From Holophagaceae bacterium (GTDB lineage Bacteria; Acidobacteriota; Holophagae; Holophagales; Holophagaceae), in the NCBI GenBank assembly GCA_021286765.1, contig JAJTBS010000002.1:702580-766579 (forward strand): 64,000 nt of DNA. The letters are read 5' to 3'. A model generated the notes under the pieces. That model was given only the letters and a program-made list of their open reading frames with translations. It ran no database searches and had not been told where the DNA came from. Below, piece after piece: positions 1-7,935 of this stretch (position 1 is the first letter of the stretch; the number at the start of each line of letters is the position of its first letter). Made by a program: the position numbers and the translations under genes.

Positions 1-646
1 GGCGGGCCTCCACCACCACCACGCCCTCGGTCCAGGCCGCCAGCAGCCAGTTGCGCCGGGGGAAGTGCCACTTGCGGGGCGGGGCCTCGGGGGGAAATGG
101 CGTGAGGACGCCGCCCCCGGCCGCCACCATGCGGTCCATGAGGGGCCGGTGCTCCGGCGGGTAGGGCTGGTCGAGGCCCGAGCCCATGACGCCCCAGGTG
201 GCGCCGGCTTCCAGGGCGCCGGCGTGGGCCGCGCCGTCGATGCCCCGGGCCAGGCCCGAGAGCACCGCCACGCCCGCTTGGGTGAGGGCCTTGGCCCAGG
301 CCCGGGTGCGGGCCTTGCCGCGGGTGCTGGCCTCGCGGCTGCCCACGAGGGCGAGGCGGGGCCCCGGCGGCGGCAGCGTCCCCCGCACCCACAGGGCCAC
401 GGGGTAGGGCAGGGGGGCCAGCAGGGCGTCCACGCCGTCATCGCCCGGCAGCAGCAGGCGGGCGCCGCGCTCGGCGGCCTCCTGGTGGCGGCGGGGCAGG
501 TCGGCCGCCAGGCGGGCCAGGGCCTCGGCCTGCTCCGGGGCCAGGGCGGGGGCCGCGCCGACCTGGAGGGCCGCCCAGGCCTCGGCCTTCTGGCGCTCGG
601 GCCAGTCCAGCACGGTGAAGGCGAGGGCCCAGAGGCGGAGGTCCAC
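1..646 (-). CDS. dprA: DNA processing protein DprA (3' part outside window)
   Basis: DprA binds single-stranded DNA and loads RecA during natural transformation. The frame stays open from a GTG at 646 to the window edge, giving 215 codons of the N-terminal and Rossmann part. Visible family motifs are VGSREAS (about residues 101-107), SGLARGIDGAAH (130-141), GSGLDQPYPPEH and FPRRN, followed by VVVVEAR, all in the expected DprA order. An AGGA Shine-Dalgarno lies about 6 nt before the GTG. The C-terminal winged-helix part is beyond position 1. It is divergent from rpmB. Confidence is high on family; the exact start is less certain. Confidence 0.9.
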   Translation of the reverse strand, partial: MDLRLWALAFTVLDWPERQKAEAWAALQVGAAPALAPEQAEALARLAADLPRRHQEAAERGARLLLPGDDGVDALLAPLPYPVALWVRGTLPPPGPRLALVGSREASTRGKARTRAWAKALTQAGVAVLSGLARGIDGAAHAGALEAGATWGVMGSGLDQPYPPEHRPLMDRMVAAGGGVLTPFPPEAPPRKWHFPRRNWLLAAWTEGVVVVEAR

Positions 647-721
647 GGCGGTTCCTGGGGGAGGGAGGGGGAATGGAGCTATCCTGGATGGGACAAATGG
701 CGCAGCGCAAGGGCTTTCCCC

Positions 722-749
722 TTGCGTTTGGCCCTCCGGCCGCTACACT
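722..749 (+). promoter_or_regulatory. Sigma-70-type promoter of rpmB
   Basis: TTGCGT (722-727) and TACACT (744-749) are separated by 16 bp and lie about 40 bp before the rpmB ATG, in the gap between divergent dprA and rpmB. Read by eye from hexamer match and spacing. Confidence 0.6.
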
Positions 750-790
750 GATTCTCTTGGCTGTTTTCACCTTTGGTTCGCGAGGTTCCC

Positions 791-982
791 ATGTCCCGTC
801 AGTGCGAAATTTGCGGCAAGAAGCCCCAGTTCGGCAACAACGTGTCCCACTCCAACAACATCACCAAGCGCCGCTGGAACCCGAACATCCAGCGGGTGCG
901 CGCCCTGGTGGGCGGCGCCCCCAAGCGGATGCGCGTCTGCACCTCCTGCATCCAGGCCGGCAAGATCCTCAAGGCCTGCTAG
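791..982 (+). CDS. rpmB: 50S ribosomal protein L28
   Basis: Structural protein of the large ribosomal subunit. The 63-residue product is full length for the family: [11 protein letters not shown] at the N terminus, then the basic RRWNPNIQ segment typical of L28. It carries two CxxC pairs (C5/C8 and C50/C53), so it is the zinc-binding (C+) form. An upstream in-frame codon at 773 was rejected because homology begins at MSRQ. It is a single-gene unit with its own promoter and a strong terminator just downstream. Confidence 0.97.
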   Translation: MSRQCEICGKKPQFGNNVSHSNNITKRRWNPNIQRVRALVGGAPKRMRVCTSCIQAGKILKAC

Positions 983-999
983 GTTTCTGCGTGTTCCGG

Positions 1000-1024
1000 A
1001 AGGCGGCCCCTGGGGCCGCCTTTT
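1000..1024 (+). terminator. Intrinsic terminator of rpmB
   Basis: A near-perfect GC-rich hairpin (AAGGCGGCCCC pairing with GGGGCCGCCTT across a single-base centre) runs into TTTT, 17 nt after the rpmB stop codon. Confidence 0.85.
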
Positions 1025-1143
1025 CGCGTGTCCCGGTCCGGCGTCACAATTCAGCGCCGAACCCGCGCTGGGAGTAAGGTCCGGGCCTTGCGCCGCCGAA
1101 AGCGGGGCAAGCCTGGCCGCCGCCTGGCCCGCCGAGGTGGCCC

Positions 1144-2292
1144 ATGGAAGCGCCCGCTCTGAGCCAGTACACGCACAGCCGCCTGGACCGCGGGGCCCAT
1201 GTGCTCGTGGTGGAGGACGATCCCGTCTCCCTCAAGTTCCTCTGCGGCGTGCTGGCCTGCAACGACTACCGGCTGACCACGGTGGGTACGGCCCGGGAGG
1301 CCATGGCGGCCCTGGACCGGGAGCTGCCGGACCTGGTGATCCTGGACCTGTACCTGCCTGACAGCTACGGCCTGGCCGTGTGCAAGCACCTCCGGCAGCT
1401 GCTGGGGGGCGAGGACATCCCTGTGCTGGTGGTGACCATCGAGGATGGGCAGGAGGGCCACGCCCAGGCCGTGCGGGCCGGGGTGGACGACTTCCTGCGC
1501 AAGCCCATCCTGCCCGTGGAACTCAGCACCCGGGCCCGCAGCCTCCTGCGCCTGCGCTACCTGCGGCGGGAGCTGCGCACGGACCGCGAGTCCATCCTGG
1601 ACCTGCACGCCCAGAAGGAGAGCCTGCTGCAGTACGTGGCCCACGACATGAAGAACCTGCTGGGGGCCACCCAGGCGACGCTGGAGCTGATGAAGGAGGG
1701 CTGCGGCCCCGCCCAGTGCACCCGCTACCAGGACCGCCTGGGCGACTCGCTGCGGGCCATGCTGGCCATGGTCAAGGACCTGCTGGACATCTCCATCGGC
1801 GACCAGGTGGACCTGGTGGCGGACCTGAACGCCCTCGAGATCGGGCCCTGGCTGGAGAAGGTGATCCAGGAGTTCGAATCCCTGGCGGCCCGGCGGCGCT
1901 GCTCGTTCCGGTTGGCCTTCCCGCCCGGGCTGGTGCTGGAGGCCGATCCTCACCTCCTCCGCCGGGTCGTGTCGAACCTGCTGGAGAACGCCATCCGCTA
2001 TGCCCCCGAAGGCACCGCCATCGAGGTGGAGGTCCAGGCGGGAGCGGGGGCGCAGGGCCCCCGGATCCAGGTCTGCGACCAGGGCATCGGCGTGCCGCCC
2101 GAGCTGCGCAGCGCGATCTTCGACCGCTTCGTGCGCCTGAAGAGCCCCCAGGAGACCCGCTCCGGGCGTGGCCTGGGCCTGGCCTTCTGCCGGCAGGTGA
2201 TGGCCATGCACCAGGGGCGCATCTGGGTGGAGGACAACGTGCCGAAGGGCAGCCGCTTCGTGCTGGAGCTGCCCGGGGAGACCGGCCGCTGA
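1144..2292 (+). CDS. Response regulator-histidine kinase hybrid (REC-HisKA-HATPase)
   Basis: Cytoplasmic signalling protein of 382 residues with an N-terminal receiver and a C-terminal kinase. The receiver (about 19-135) has the acidic pair VVEDD, phospho-acceptor D68 in ILDLYLPD and the K120-P121 pair. The dimerisation box VAHDMKNLL places the phosphorylated His at 167. The ATPase lobe shows N box NLLENAIRYAP, G1 DQGIGVP, F box and G2 GRGLGLAF. It has no membrane segment and no DNA-binding output. It likely receives phosphate on REC, which then tunes the kinase; the partner is not encoded next door. The hemerythrin gene follows 120 bp downstream. Confidence 0.88.
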   Translation: MEAPALSQYTHSRLDRGAHVLVVEDDPVSLKFLCGVLACNDYRLTTVGTAREAMAALDRELPDLVILDLYLPDSYGLAVCKHLRQLLGGEDIPVLVVTIEDGQEGHAQAVRAGVDDFLRKPILPVELSTRARSLLRLRYLRRELRTDRESILDLHAQKESLLQYVAHDMKNLLGATQATLELMKEGCGPAQCTRYQDRLGDSLRAMLAMVKDLLDISIGDQVDLVADLNALEIGPWLEKVIQEFESLAARRRCSFRLAFPPGLVLEADPHLLRRVVSNLLENAIRYAPEGTAIEVEVQAGAGAQGPRIQVCDQGIGVPPELRSAIFDRFVRLKSPQETRSGRGLGLAFCRQVMAMHQGRIWVEDNVPKGSRFVLELPGETGR

Positions 2293-2414
2293 AACCCGGC
2301 CCCCGGTTCAGGCCTGCCTGTCAAAAAAGTCAGTTCACGGTCTGGTGGTCTGACCGTATTCTTGAGGTGGAATCACCCTCGGCGTGGAGGGTTCGCTGAG
2401 GAAGGGCAGGGCCC

Positions 2415-2840
2415 ATGGGAATGGAGAGGACGGTCGACATGCAGTGGGGTCCCGCCCTGGAGCTGGGCCACGCCGGGATCGACGCGGACCACCGCTCCCT
2501 GCTGGAGACCCTGAACCGCCTGCGCCAGGCCGTGCGGCAGGACCAGGGCCGGGAGGAGATCCAGGCGGTGCTCCTGTTCCTGCGGGACTACACCGTCTCC
2601 CACTTCGCCACCGAAGAGGGGCTGATGCTCCAGCACGGCTATCCGGGTACCTCCGCCCACCTCACGGCCCACGCGGACCTGGTCATGCAGCTCAGCGACC
2701 TGGTGGCGGACTACCGGGCGGGCAAGGCCCAGCTCACGGAGGCCCTGCTGACCTTCCTCGAAGCCTGGCTGGTGGAGCACATCCAGGGCCTGGACCGGGA
2801 ATTCGGCTGGTACCTGCGCGGCCGGGGCCTGGCCTCCTGA
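2415..2840 (+). CDS. Bacteriohemerythrin
   Basis: Small (141 aa) non-haem di-iron O2-binding protein. All seven canonical iron ligands can be placed: H26, H63, E67 (HFATE), H82 and H86 (HLTAH), H122 and D127 (EHIQGLD). The start ATG at 2415 follows a GAGGAAGG stretch; an ATG at 2421 and one at 2439 are alternatives. It lies tail-to-tail with a chemoreceptor gene. The family is known in O2 storage or sensing in microaerophiles and anaerobes; a link to the neighbouring receptor is inference only. Confidence 0.9.
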   Translation: MGMERTVDMQWGPALELGHAGIDADHRSLLETLNRLRQAVRQDQGREEIQAVLLFLRDYTVSHFATEEGLMLQHGYPGTSAHLTAHADLVMQLSDLVADYRAGKAQLTEALLTFLEAWLVEHIQGLDREFGWYLRGRGLAS

Positions 2841-2856
2841 GCGGCCGCGCCTAGAG

Positions 2857-4428
2857 CTAGAGCTTGAAGCCCTCCACGGCGGAGCGGAGGCCTTCGGCCA
2901 CCTGGGCCAGGTCCGAGGCGGTGCGGGTGATCTCCTGCACCGTGGCGGAGAGCTCCTGGGTCGCCGAGGCGTTCTGGGCCAGCTGGGCATGGTTCTCGTC
3001 CACCAGCACGTTCACCTCGCGGCTGGTCTCGCTCTGGGCCCGGGCCGCCGCGCCGATCTGCTGGAAGCGGCCCGCCACGTCCCCGATCCTCGCGCGGATG
3101 TCCTCCAGGCTCTGGAGGGTGGTGTCCACGCCGAGCACGCCGGCCTCCACGGCCTCCTGGGTGCGCTGGATGAGCTGCTCGATTTCGCCGGCGGCGCTGC
3201 GGGAGCGGTCGGCCAGCTTGCGGACCTCCTCGGCCACCACGGCGAAGCCCTTGCCCATGCTGCCCGCCTTGGCCGCTTCGATGGCGGCGTTGAGGCTGAG
3301 CAGGTTGGTCTGCCGGGCGATCTCCTGGATGACGGTCACGGCCTTCACCATCTGGCCGGTGGCGGCGCGGATGTCGGAGATGCCGGTGACGGCGGCCTGA
3401 CCCGCCTGGCTGCTGTGCTCCGTGGCCGCCACGGCCCCCTCGGTCTCCTTGGAGGAGGCCTCCAGGTGGGTCGAGACATCGGTGGAGCGGCTGGTGAGGT
3501 GGCCCATGGCACCGGTCACCTGCTCGCCGGAGGCCCGCAGGTTCTCGCTCACCTGGGCGATCTGGGCCACGGCCCGCGACATCTCCTCGGAGGAGGCCGC
3601 CAGCTCGGTGGAGCCCGCGGCGACGCGCTCGCTGTAGGCGGCGAACTCCTTCACGGTGCCGTGGAGGTGGGCGTTGTAGGCGTTGAAGGCCTGGGCCACC
3701 TCGCCCACTTCATCCTGGGTGAGCACGGGCAGCCGCAGGGTGAGGTCCGAGGCGCGGAGGCCCTGGGCCAGCGCCACGATGGGCCGGGAGATGCCCCGGG
3801 CGATGGAGAGGCTCACCAGGACCACCACCACCGCCATGAGAAGGATGGGAAGGCCGGTGGTCAGGGCGAGGGACCGGATCTGCGCGTCCACGTCATCCAC
3901 GTAGAGCCCCGTGGCCACATCCCAGTTCCAGGGGTGGAAGCGGCGGATGTAGGCGATCTTCGCGCGCACCTTGCCGTCCGGAGGCAGGTGGCTGTAGTCC
4001 ACGAATCCGCCTTCCGGCTTCTGGGCCTCCTGGTCCATGGCCAGCCAGTGCAGCTTTCCTTTCGTGTCCTTGCCGCCACTCATGTCCTTGCCGGCCAGGT
4101 CCTTCATGATCGGGTGATCGATGATGCGGGCGCCGGGCGAGGCGATCCACAGGTAGTTGCTGCCCTCGTACCGCATGGCCATGAGGGCGGCGCGGCCCTG
4201 CTGTTGGGCCTGGTTGCGGTCCAGTTCCCCCTTCTGAACCCTGGCCTCGAGATCGGCCAGGAGGTGGTAGCCCATATCCACCACACTGCGCGCCCCCTCC
4301 TTCCGTGAATCGAGGTAGCGGGCACCGAAGACGGGCAGCAGGTAGGCGAAGAAGAGGAGGAGAAAGAGGGTCAGCGGGGCAAGGCCCAGAAGCTGGATCT
4401 TCCTGGAGATGGAGAGCCGGCCGAACAT
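2857..4428 (-). CDS. Methyl-accepting chemotaxis protein with Cache sensor
   Basis: Membrane chemoreceptor of 523 residues. Order: TM1 (about 10-33), a periplasmic single-Cache domain ([35 protein letters not shown]), TM2 (about 190-215), HAMP ([12 protein letters not shown]), then the signalling coiled coil with the conserved hairpin tip [16 protein letters not shown] and [13 protein letters not shown]. The ORF extends to 4497, but the ATG at 4428 has a clear GGAGGA Shine-Dalgarno and gives a normal [10 protein letters not shown] start. The tip sequence should dock CheA/CheW. No C-terminal CheR-tether pentapeptide is seen; the protein ends in GFKL. The ligand is not predictable. Confidence 0.92.
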   Translation of the reverse strand: MFGRLSISRKIQLLGLAPLTLFLLLFFAYLLPVFGARYLDSRKEGARSVVDMGYHLLADLEARVQKGELDRNQAQQQGRAALMAMRYEGSNYLWIASPGARIIDHPIMKDLAGKDMSGGKDTKGKLHWLAMDQEAQKPEGGFVDYSHLPPDGKVRAKIAYIRRFHPWNWDVATGLYVDDVDAQIRSLALTTGLPILLMAVVVVLVSLSIARGISRPIVALAQGLRASDLTLRLPVLTQDEVGEVAQAFNAYNAHLHGTVKEFAAYSERVAAGSTELAASSEEMSRAVAQIAQVSENLRASGEQVTGAMGHLTSRSTDVSTHLEASSKETEGAVAATEHSSQAGQAAVTGISDIRAATGQMVKAVTVIQEIARQTNLLSLNAAIEAAKAGSMGKGFAVVAEEVRKLADRSRSAAGEIEQLIQRTQEAVEAGVLGVDTTLQSLEDIRARIGDVAGRFQQIGAAARAQSETSREVNVLVDENHAQLAQNASATQELSATVQEITRTASDLAQVAEGLRSAVEGFKL

Positions 4429-4592
4429 GCAATCCTCCGATAGCTTTCGTGACACTTTTTGATCGACACAAGATTTCATGGAATTGAGTTTTTTCACCAG
4501 CTGTGTCCATATTTCACCGCCGAGAATCGATGGTTAAGAATTGGATCTCGACAGAGTTCTCTTGCCCCGGGTCGGGCGCCATCAGCCCCCGA

Positions 4593-4598
4593 TACACT
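4593..4598 (+). promoter_or_regulatory. -10-like hexamer, probable leaderless start of tsaB
   Basis: TACACT ends 6 nt before the tsaB ATG, and no Shine-Dalgarno lies between. The same arrangement recurs upstream of surE, the 11.4-kb dehydrogenase, ntrY and pcm. No convincing -35 at 16-18 bp was found. Confidence 0.4.
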
Positions 4599-4604
4599 GG
4601 CCCC

Positions 4605-5300
4605 ATGCTGCTCGCCCTCGACACCACCACGGAGATCCTGCACCTGGCCCTCATCCGGGACGGACAGGCCTGGACCCGGCGGGTGCTGTCGGGCGTGGGG
4701 CGGGGCCACAGCGAGCGGCTGCTGCCCACCCTGGACGAGCTCATGGCCGAGGCCGGCGCCCTTCCCGCAGACCTGACGGGCGTGGCCGCCTGCCTGGGCC
4801 CCGGCGGCTTCACGAGCCTGCGCATCGGTGTGGCCACGGCGGAGGGCTTCGGCCTCACGGGCCTGCCCACCTGGGGCTTCTCGGCCTTCGCCCTGCGGGC
4901 GGAAGCCCTGCGGCAATCGGGGCTGGCGGGGCCGGTGTGGATCCTGTTGGACGGGCAGCGGGGCGAGGCCTTCCACCAGCGCTGGGCGGAGGGCCCCAGC
5001 TCACCCGCCGCCAAACACGCCCTGGCCACCCTGCCGGAGCTGGTGGGCGCCGAGCCCTGGTGGGCCCCCGAGGCCTTCGCGCCCAAAGTAGAGGCCCTGC
5101 TGCCCGAGGGCCGCATCGCCCCGGCCGACGAGGGCGCCGCCACCCTGGCGGGCCTGGTGGCCCTGGCCCGGCGCGTGGCCCTGGGGCCGCCGGAAGCGCC
5201 CCTGGTGCCCTTCTACCTGCGGGAGACCGATGCCGAGGTGAACTTCCCCCACGCCGCCGCCCATCTGCCGGAGGCCCTGCGCAAGGGCGTGGCGCGGTGA
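4605..5300 (+). CDS. tsaB: tRNA threonylcarbamoyladenosine biosynthesis protein TsaB
   Basis: Non-catalytic partner of TsaD in forming t6A37 on ANN-decoding tRNAs. The 231-residue product begins MLLALDTTTEILHLAL, and the family motif CLGPGGFTSLRIGVATAEGF sits near residue 65. The reading frame continues upstream to 4503, but homology starts at the ATG at 4605, directly behind a -10-like hexamer. Its stop codon overlaps the rimI start (GTGA), a common tsaB-rimI pairing, so the two genes are probably co-translated. Confidence 0.92.
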   Translation: MLLALDTTTEILHLALIRDGQAWTRRVLSGVGRGHSERLLPTLDELMAEAGALPADLTGVAACLGPGGFTSLRIGVATAEGFGLTGLPTWGFSAFALRAEALRQSGLAGPVWILLDGQRGEAFHQRWAEGPSSPAAKHALATLPELVGAEPWWAPEAFAPKVEALLPEGRIAPADEGAATLAGLVALARRVALGPPEAPLVPFYLRETDAEVNFPHAAAHLPEALRKGVAR

Positions 5301-5722
5301 GCGGCGGGCTGGAGGTCCAGCGGCACGCCTCGGGCGAGGCCCTGCCGGAGTGGGTGGCACGCCTGGATCGCACGGCCTTCGGCGCGGCCTGGAAGGCTCC
5401 CGCGGCCCACGAGGCACTGTGGCTTCTCCCCGGCCTGGCCTTCGCCCGCTGGGCCTGCATTCCCGCGGCGGGCGAGGCGGAGCTGCTGCGCATCGCCGTG
5501 GACCCGGCCCACCGGGGCGGGGGGCTGGGGCGACGGCTGCTGGAGGCCTGCCAGGAGGCCCTGGCGGCGGAGGGCATGACGGACCTCCACCTGGAGGTGC
5601 GGGCCTCGAACCAGGGGGCCATCCAGCTCTACCGGGCCTGCGGCTGGGAGCCCTGCGGCCGGCGCGGCGGCTACTATCCCGACGGGGAAGACGCGGTGCT
5701 GTTCCGCCGGACCCATAGTTGA
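5297..5722 (+). CDS. rimI: Ribosomal-protein-alanine N-acetyltransferase RimI-like (GNAT)
   Basis: GNAT-fold acetyltransferase of 141 residues, expected to acetylate the N terminus of ribosomal protein S18 or a similar target using acetyl-CoA. Motif A is clear: LRIAVDPAHRGGGLGRRLLEA (pantetheine/pyrophosphate loop), followed by LEVRASNQGAIQLYRACGW. The GTG start overlaps the tsaB stop by 4 nt, and this coupling with tsaB supports a RimI rather than a generic GNAT call. Exact substrate is inferred from family and context. Confidence 0.85.
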   Translation: MSGGLEVQRHASGEALPEWVARLDRTAFGAAWKAPAAHEALWLLPGLAFARWACIPAAGEAELLRIAVDPAHRGGGLGRRLLEACQEALAAEGMTDLHLEVRASNQGAIQLYRACGWEPCGRRGGYYPDGEDAVLFRRTHS

Positions 5723-5732
5723 CCTACGCATC

Positions 5733-5761
5733 TTGACCAATGGGACCAGACCGCTCATATT
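5733..5761 (+). promoter_or_regulatory. Promoter of the first Rrf2 gene
   Basis: TTGACC (5733-5738) and CATATT (5756-5761) with a 17-bp spacer, followed by TTGAAACC. The TTGACCAA and TTGAAACC blocks recur at nearly the same spacing upstream of the second Rrf2 gene, which suggests a shared control site. Confidence 0.6.
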
Positions 5762-5784
5762 TGAAACCTCCCTGGCGGTGACCC

Positions 5785-6270
5785 ATGCTCGGCATCTCGC
5801 GACAGACGGATTACGCGGCCCGCGTGGTGCTGCACCTGGCCTGCCTGGCCCCCGGCGCCAAGGTGCCCATCGCCGACATCGCCAAGCACCGCATGCTGCC
5901 CCTGGACTTCGTGCGGCGCATCGTGGGCGACCTGGTGAAGGCGGGCGTCCTGGCCACCTCCCGGGGCTCGGGCGGCGGGGTGAGCCTGGCCCGGCCGGCG
6001 GAGGATATCTCCCTGGGCGAGGTGGTGCTGGCCATGGAAGGCGGTGTGGCCCTCAACCACTGCGTGAGCGACCGCCGGGTCTGCCCACTGGCCTCGGCCT
6101 GCCCGGTGCAGTCCGTGTGGGTGGACGCCACCCGCGTGCTGGAGGACTACCTGGCTTCGGTGCGCTTCGACGCGCTGGCCAAGCGCGGCGACATCCACCA
6201 GCCCGCCCACCTGCGGGTGCAGGAGATCGGCCGGGTGCGGGGCGCGGCCCCCAAGGGCGCCCTGGCCTAG
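5785..6270 (+). CDS. Rrf2-family transcriptional regulator (copy 1)
   Basis: DNA-binding regulator of 161 residues with an N-terminal winged helix (MLGISRQTDYAARVVLHLA; recognition region FVRRIVGDLVKAGVL, then the wing SRGSGGGVSLARP). Three cysteines in C-x6-C-x5-C (NHCVSDRRVCPLASACP) match the Fe-S ligand triplet of IscR/NsrR/RirA-type members. It probably senses Fe-S status, iron, NO or O2; which one cannot be told. No Fe-S assembly genes are adjacent. A close paralogue follows 114 bp downstream, and both may be autoregulated through their similar promoters. Confidence 0.9.
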   Translation: MLGISRQTDYAARVVLHLACLAPGAKVPIADIAKHRMLPLDFVRRIVGDLVKAGVLATSRGSGGGVSLARPAEDISLGEVVLAMEGGVALNHCVSDRRVCPLASACPVQSVWVDATRVLEDYLASVRFDALAKRGDIHQPAHLRVQEIGRVRGAAPKGALA

Positions 6271-6320
6271 GAACGGAGCTTCGGGACTTTCATGTCCAAC
6301 GGGTCGTTTAAATTCATGAC

Positions 6321-6357
6321 CCTTGGGTATTGACCAAGGTTACGAAATGGGTAATGT
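6321..6357 (+). promoter_or_regulatory. Promoter with inverted repeat, second Rrf2 gene
   Basis: TTGACC (6330-6335) and TAATGT (6352-6357), spacer 16 bp. A perfect inverted repeat CCTTGG-N7-CCAAGG (6321-6339) overlaps the -35, a natural operator position for a dimeric repressor. The Rrf2 proteins themselves are the obvious candidates, by inference. Confidence 0.55.
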
Positions 6358-6384
6358 TGAAACCCAGATCACCCCTGGAGCCCC

Positions 6385-6867
6385 ATGATCGGCATCTCCC
6401 GGCAGTCCGACTACGCAGCGCGTCTGGTGCTGCACCTGGCCTGTCTGGAGCCCGGCACCCGGGTCTCCATCCCCGAGATCTCGAAGACGCGCCTGCTGCC
6501 CGCGCCCTTCACCCGCCGCATCGTGGGCGATCTGGTGAAGGCGGGCATCCTGAACACGCTCCGCGGCACCGGGGGCGGTATCCGCCTCGCGCGCCCGGCC
6601 ACGGAGATCTCCCTGCTCGACATCCTCGAGGCGGTGGAGGGCGGGGTGGTGCTGAATGCCTGCCTGGAGGGCGGCAAGCCCTGCGTCTTCGGGCAGGGCT
6701 GCCTCGTGCAGCGGGCCTGGGGCGACGCCACCGACCTGCTGCGGCGCCATCTGGCGACCGTGACCTTCGACACCCTGGTGGGGGCGTCCCCGGATCACCA
6801 GGCCGCGCATTCCCAGCGGGCCGCCCAGGCCCAGAAGCCCGTCCGCCGCAGCATTCCCCTTTCCTGA
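6385..6867 (+). CDS. Rrf2-family transcriptional regulator (copy 2)
   Basis: A 160-residue paralogue of the gene at 5785: MIGISRQSDYAARLVLHLACLEPG, the same RRIVGDLVKAGIL recognition region and GTGGGIRLARP wing. The cysteine triplet is conserved with identical spacing (C-x6-C-x5-C in NACLEGGKPCVFGQGCL). The charged residues between the cysteines differ, so cluster environment or signal may differ. The tandem arrangement with similar promoters points to a duplication that included the regulatory region. Confidence 0.9.
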   Translation: MIGISRQSDYAARLVLHLACLEPGTRVSIPEISKTRLLPAPFTRRIVGDLVKAGILNTLRGTGGGIRLARPATEISLLDILEAVEGGVVLNACLEGGKPCVFGQGCLVQRAWGDATDLLRRHLATVTFDTLVGASPDHQAAHSQRAAQAQKPVRRSIPLS

Positions 6868-6919
6868 GCCGGCCCCGCCGGCCCTGAGTTCCCGCCAGAT
6901 CCCTCCGCCTTCCGGCCCT

Positions 6920-7112
6920 GAGCCGGCGAGGGTTCCCCTGCCTTTCCACCGCTCCACCTGAGCTCCCCCCAAGCCCTCCGGCCACCCGGTCCCGCGCCGG
7001 TGGGAGTTCCTCTGCCTTTACACCGCACCACCGAAGCCGGCCCCGCCCGGCGCTTTCCAGCCCCCACGCAACCCGGCCGAGCCGGTGGGGGTCGCTCTGC
7101 CTTCCCACCCGC
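6920..7112. repeat. Three imperfect copies of a ~33-bp intergenic repeat
   Basis: Copies at about 6920-6952, 6994-7026 and 7079-7112 share the pattern GMGCCGG, G-rich bases, TTCC/TCGC, then CTGCCTTYMCACC. They are 74 and 85 bp apart, and the spacers between them are C-rich and unlike each other. They lie between the second Rrf2 gene and the ompW-like gene, and I see no gene in this gap. Function unknown; a binding array or an old duplication are both possible. Confidence 0.5.
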
Positions 7113-7137
7113 CCCCGGGAGGTCCCGGGGGCCTTTT
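7111..7137 (+). terminator. Hairpin plus T-run just before the ompW-like gene
   Basis: GCCCCCGGG (7111-7119) pairs with CCCGGGGGC (7124-7132) around an AGGT loop, then CTTTT. It looks like an intrinsic terminator but ends only about 14 nt before the next ATG. Either it closes the Rrf2 transcript and ompW starts within it, or it attenuates ompW. Confidence 0.55.
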
Positions 7138-7150
7138 CTGGATGCTTCCC

Positions 7151-7762
7151 ATGACCAAGCTCGTCCCCCTCACCCTGCTCGCCGCCGCCCTCGCGGCCCC
7201 GTCCCTCCGCGCCGAGGAAGGCCCCTGGATGGTCCGCCTCCGCGCCGTGGCCCTGCAGCCCGCCGACAAGTCCGACGCCTTCAGCACTGTTCAGGCCGAC
7301 GCCATCCACGTCAGCAAGAAGACCATCCCCGATGTGGACATCAGCTACTTCTTCACCCCGAACTTCTCCACCGAGCTGGTGCTCACCGTGCCTCAGGAGC
7401 ACGACGTCACGCTGAATGGCACGAAGATCGGCACCTTCAAACACCTGCCGCCCACCCTCACGGCGCAGTGGCGCTTCCTCCCCGGCCAGACGTTCAACCC
7501 CTACGTGGGCGCGGGCCTGAACCTCACGCTGATCTCCGACGTGAAGCTGGCCGGCGGCGCGCTGGACCTGGACAAGACCAGCGTGGGCCTCGCCGCCCAG
7601 GTGGGCGCCGACATCAAGCTGGCCCCGAGCTGGCACCTGAACCTGGACGTGAAGTACGTGCAGATCAAGAGCGACGTGAAGGACAAGGCCACCGGCGCCA
7701 AGGTGACCACCGTGAAGGTGGATCCCATGCTCTACGGCGTGGGCGTGGGCTACCGGTTCTGA
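7151..7762 (+). CDS. OmpW-family outer membrane protein
   Basis: Predicted 8-stranded outer-membrane beta-barrel of 203 residues. It starts with a signal peptide (MTKLVPLTLLAAALAAPSLRA). OmpW-like landmarks follow: LPPTLTAQWRF, FNPYVGAGLNLTL, VGADIKLAPSWHLNLDVKYVQ and a terminal aromatic residue in VGVGYRF, as needed for BAM recognition. The start at 7151 was chosen because the signal peptide begins there; an ATG at 7142 is the alternative. OmpW proteins move small hydrophobic compounds or respond to stress. A terminator-like hairpin just upstream suggests conditional expression. Confidence 0.85.
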   Translation: MTKLVPLTLLAAALAAPSLRAEEGPWMVRLRAVALQPADKSDAFSTVQADAIHVSKKTIPDVDISYFFTPNFSTELVLTVPQEHDVTLNGTKIGTFKHLPPTLTAQWRFLPGQTFNPYVGAGLNLTLISDVKLAGGALDLDKTSVGLAAQVGADIKLAPSWHLNLDVKYVQIKSDVKDKATGAKVTTVKVDPMLYGVGVGYRF

Positions 7763-7813
7763 GGTCCCCCGGGAGTTCCTCGCTGTGGGACTCCTGGAGC
7801 AGGTAGGACAAAT

Positions 7814-7838
7814 CACGGCCCGGCTTTGCCGGGTCGTG
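7814..7838. repeat. Intergenic hairpin between ompW-like and methyltransferase genes
   Basis: CACGGCCCGGC pairs with GCCGGGTCGTG around a TTT loop (one G-T wobble). It sits between convergent genes but has no T-run on either side, so a terminator role is only possible. The rest of the 7763-7935 gap shows short GC-rich direct repeats but no gene. Confidence 0.4.
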
Positions 7839-7935
7839 ACGCGGGGGTCCGGGGTGTGCGCGCAGCGCGCCTCCGCCTGATGCGCGCTGGCGGGCTCCTG
7901 CTCGCAAGCTCGCAGAGTCGGAGCCTCCCCCCGGA

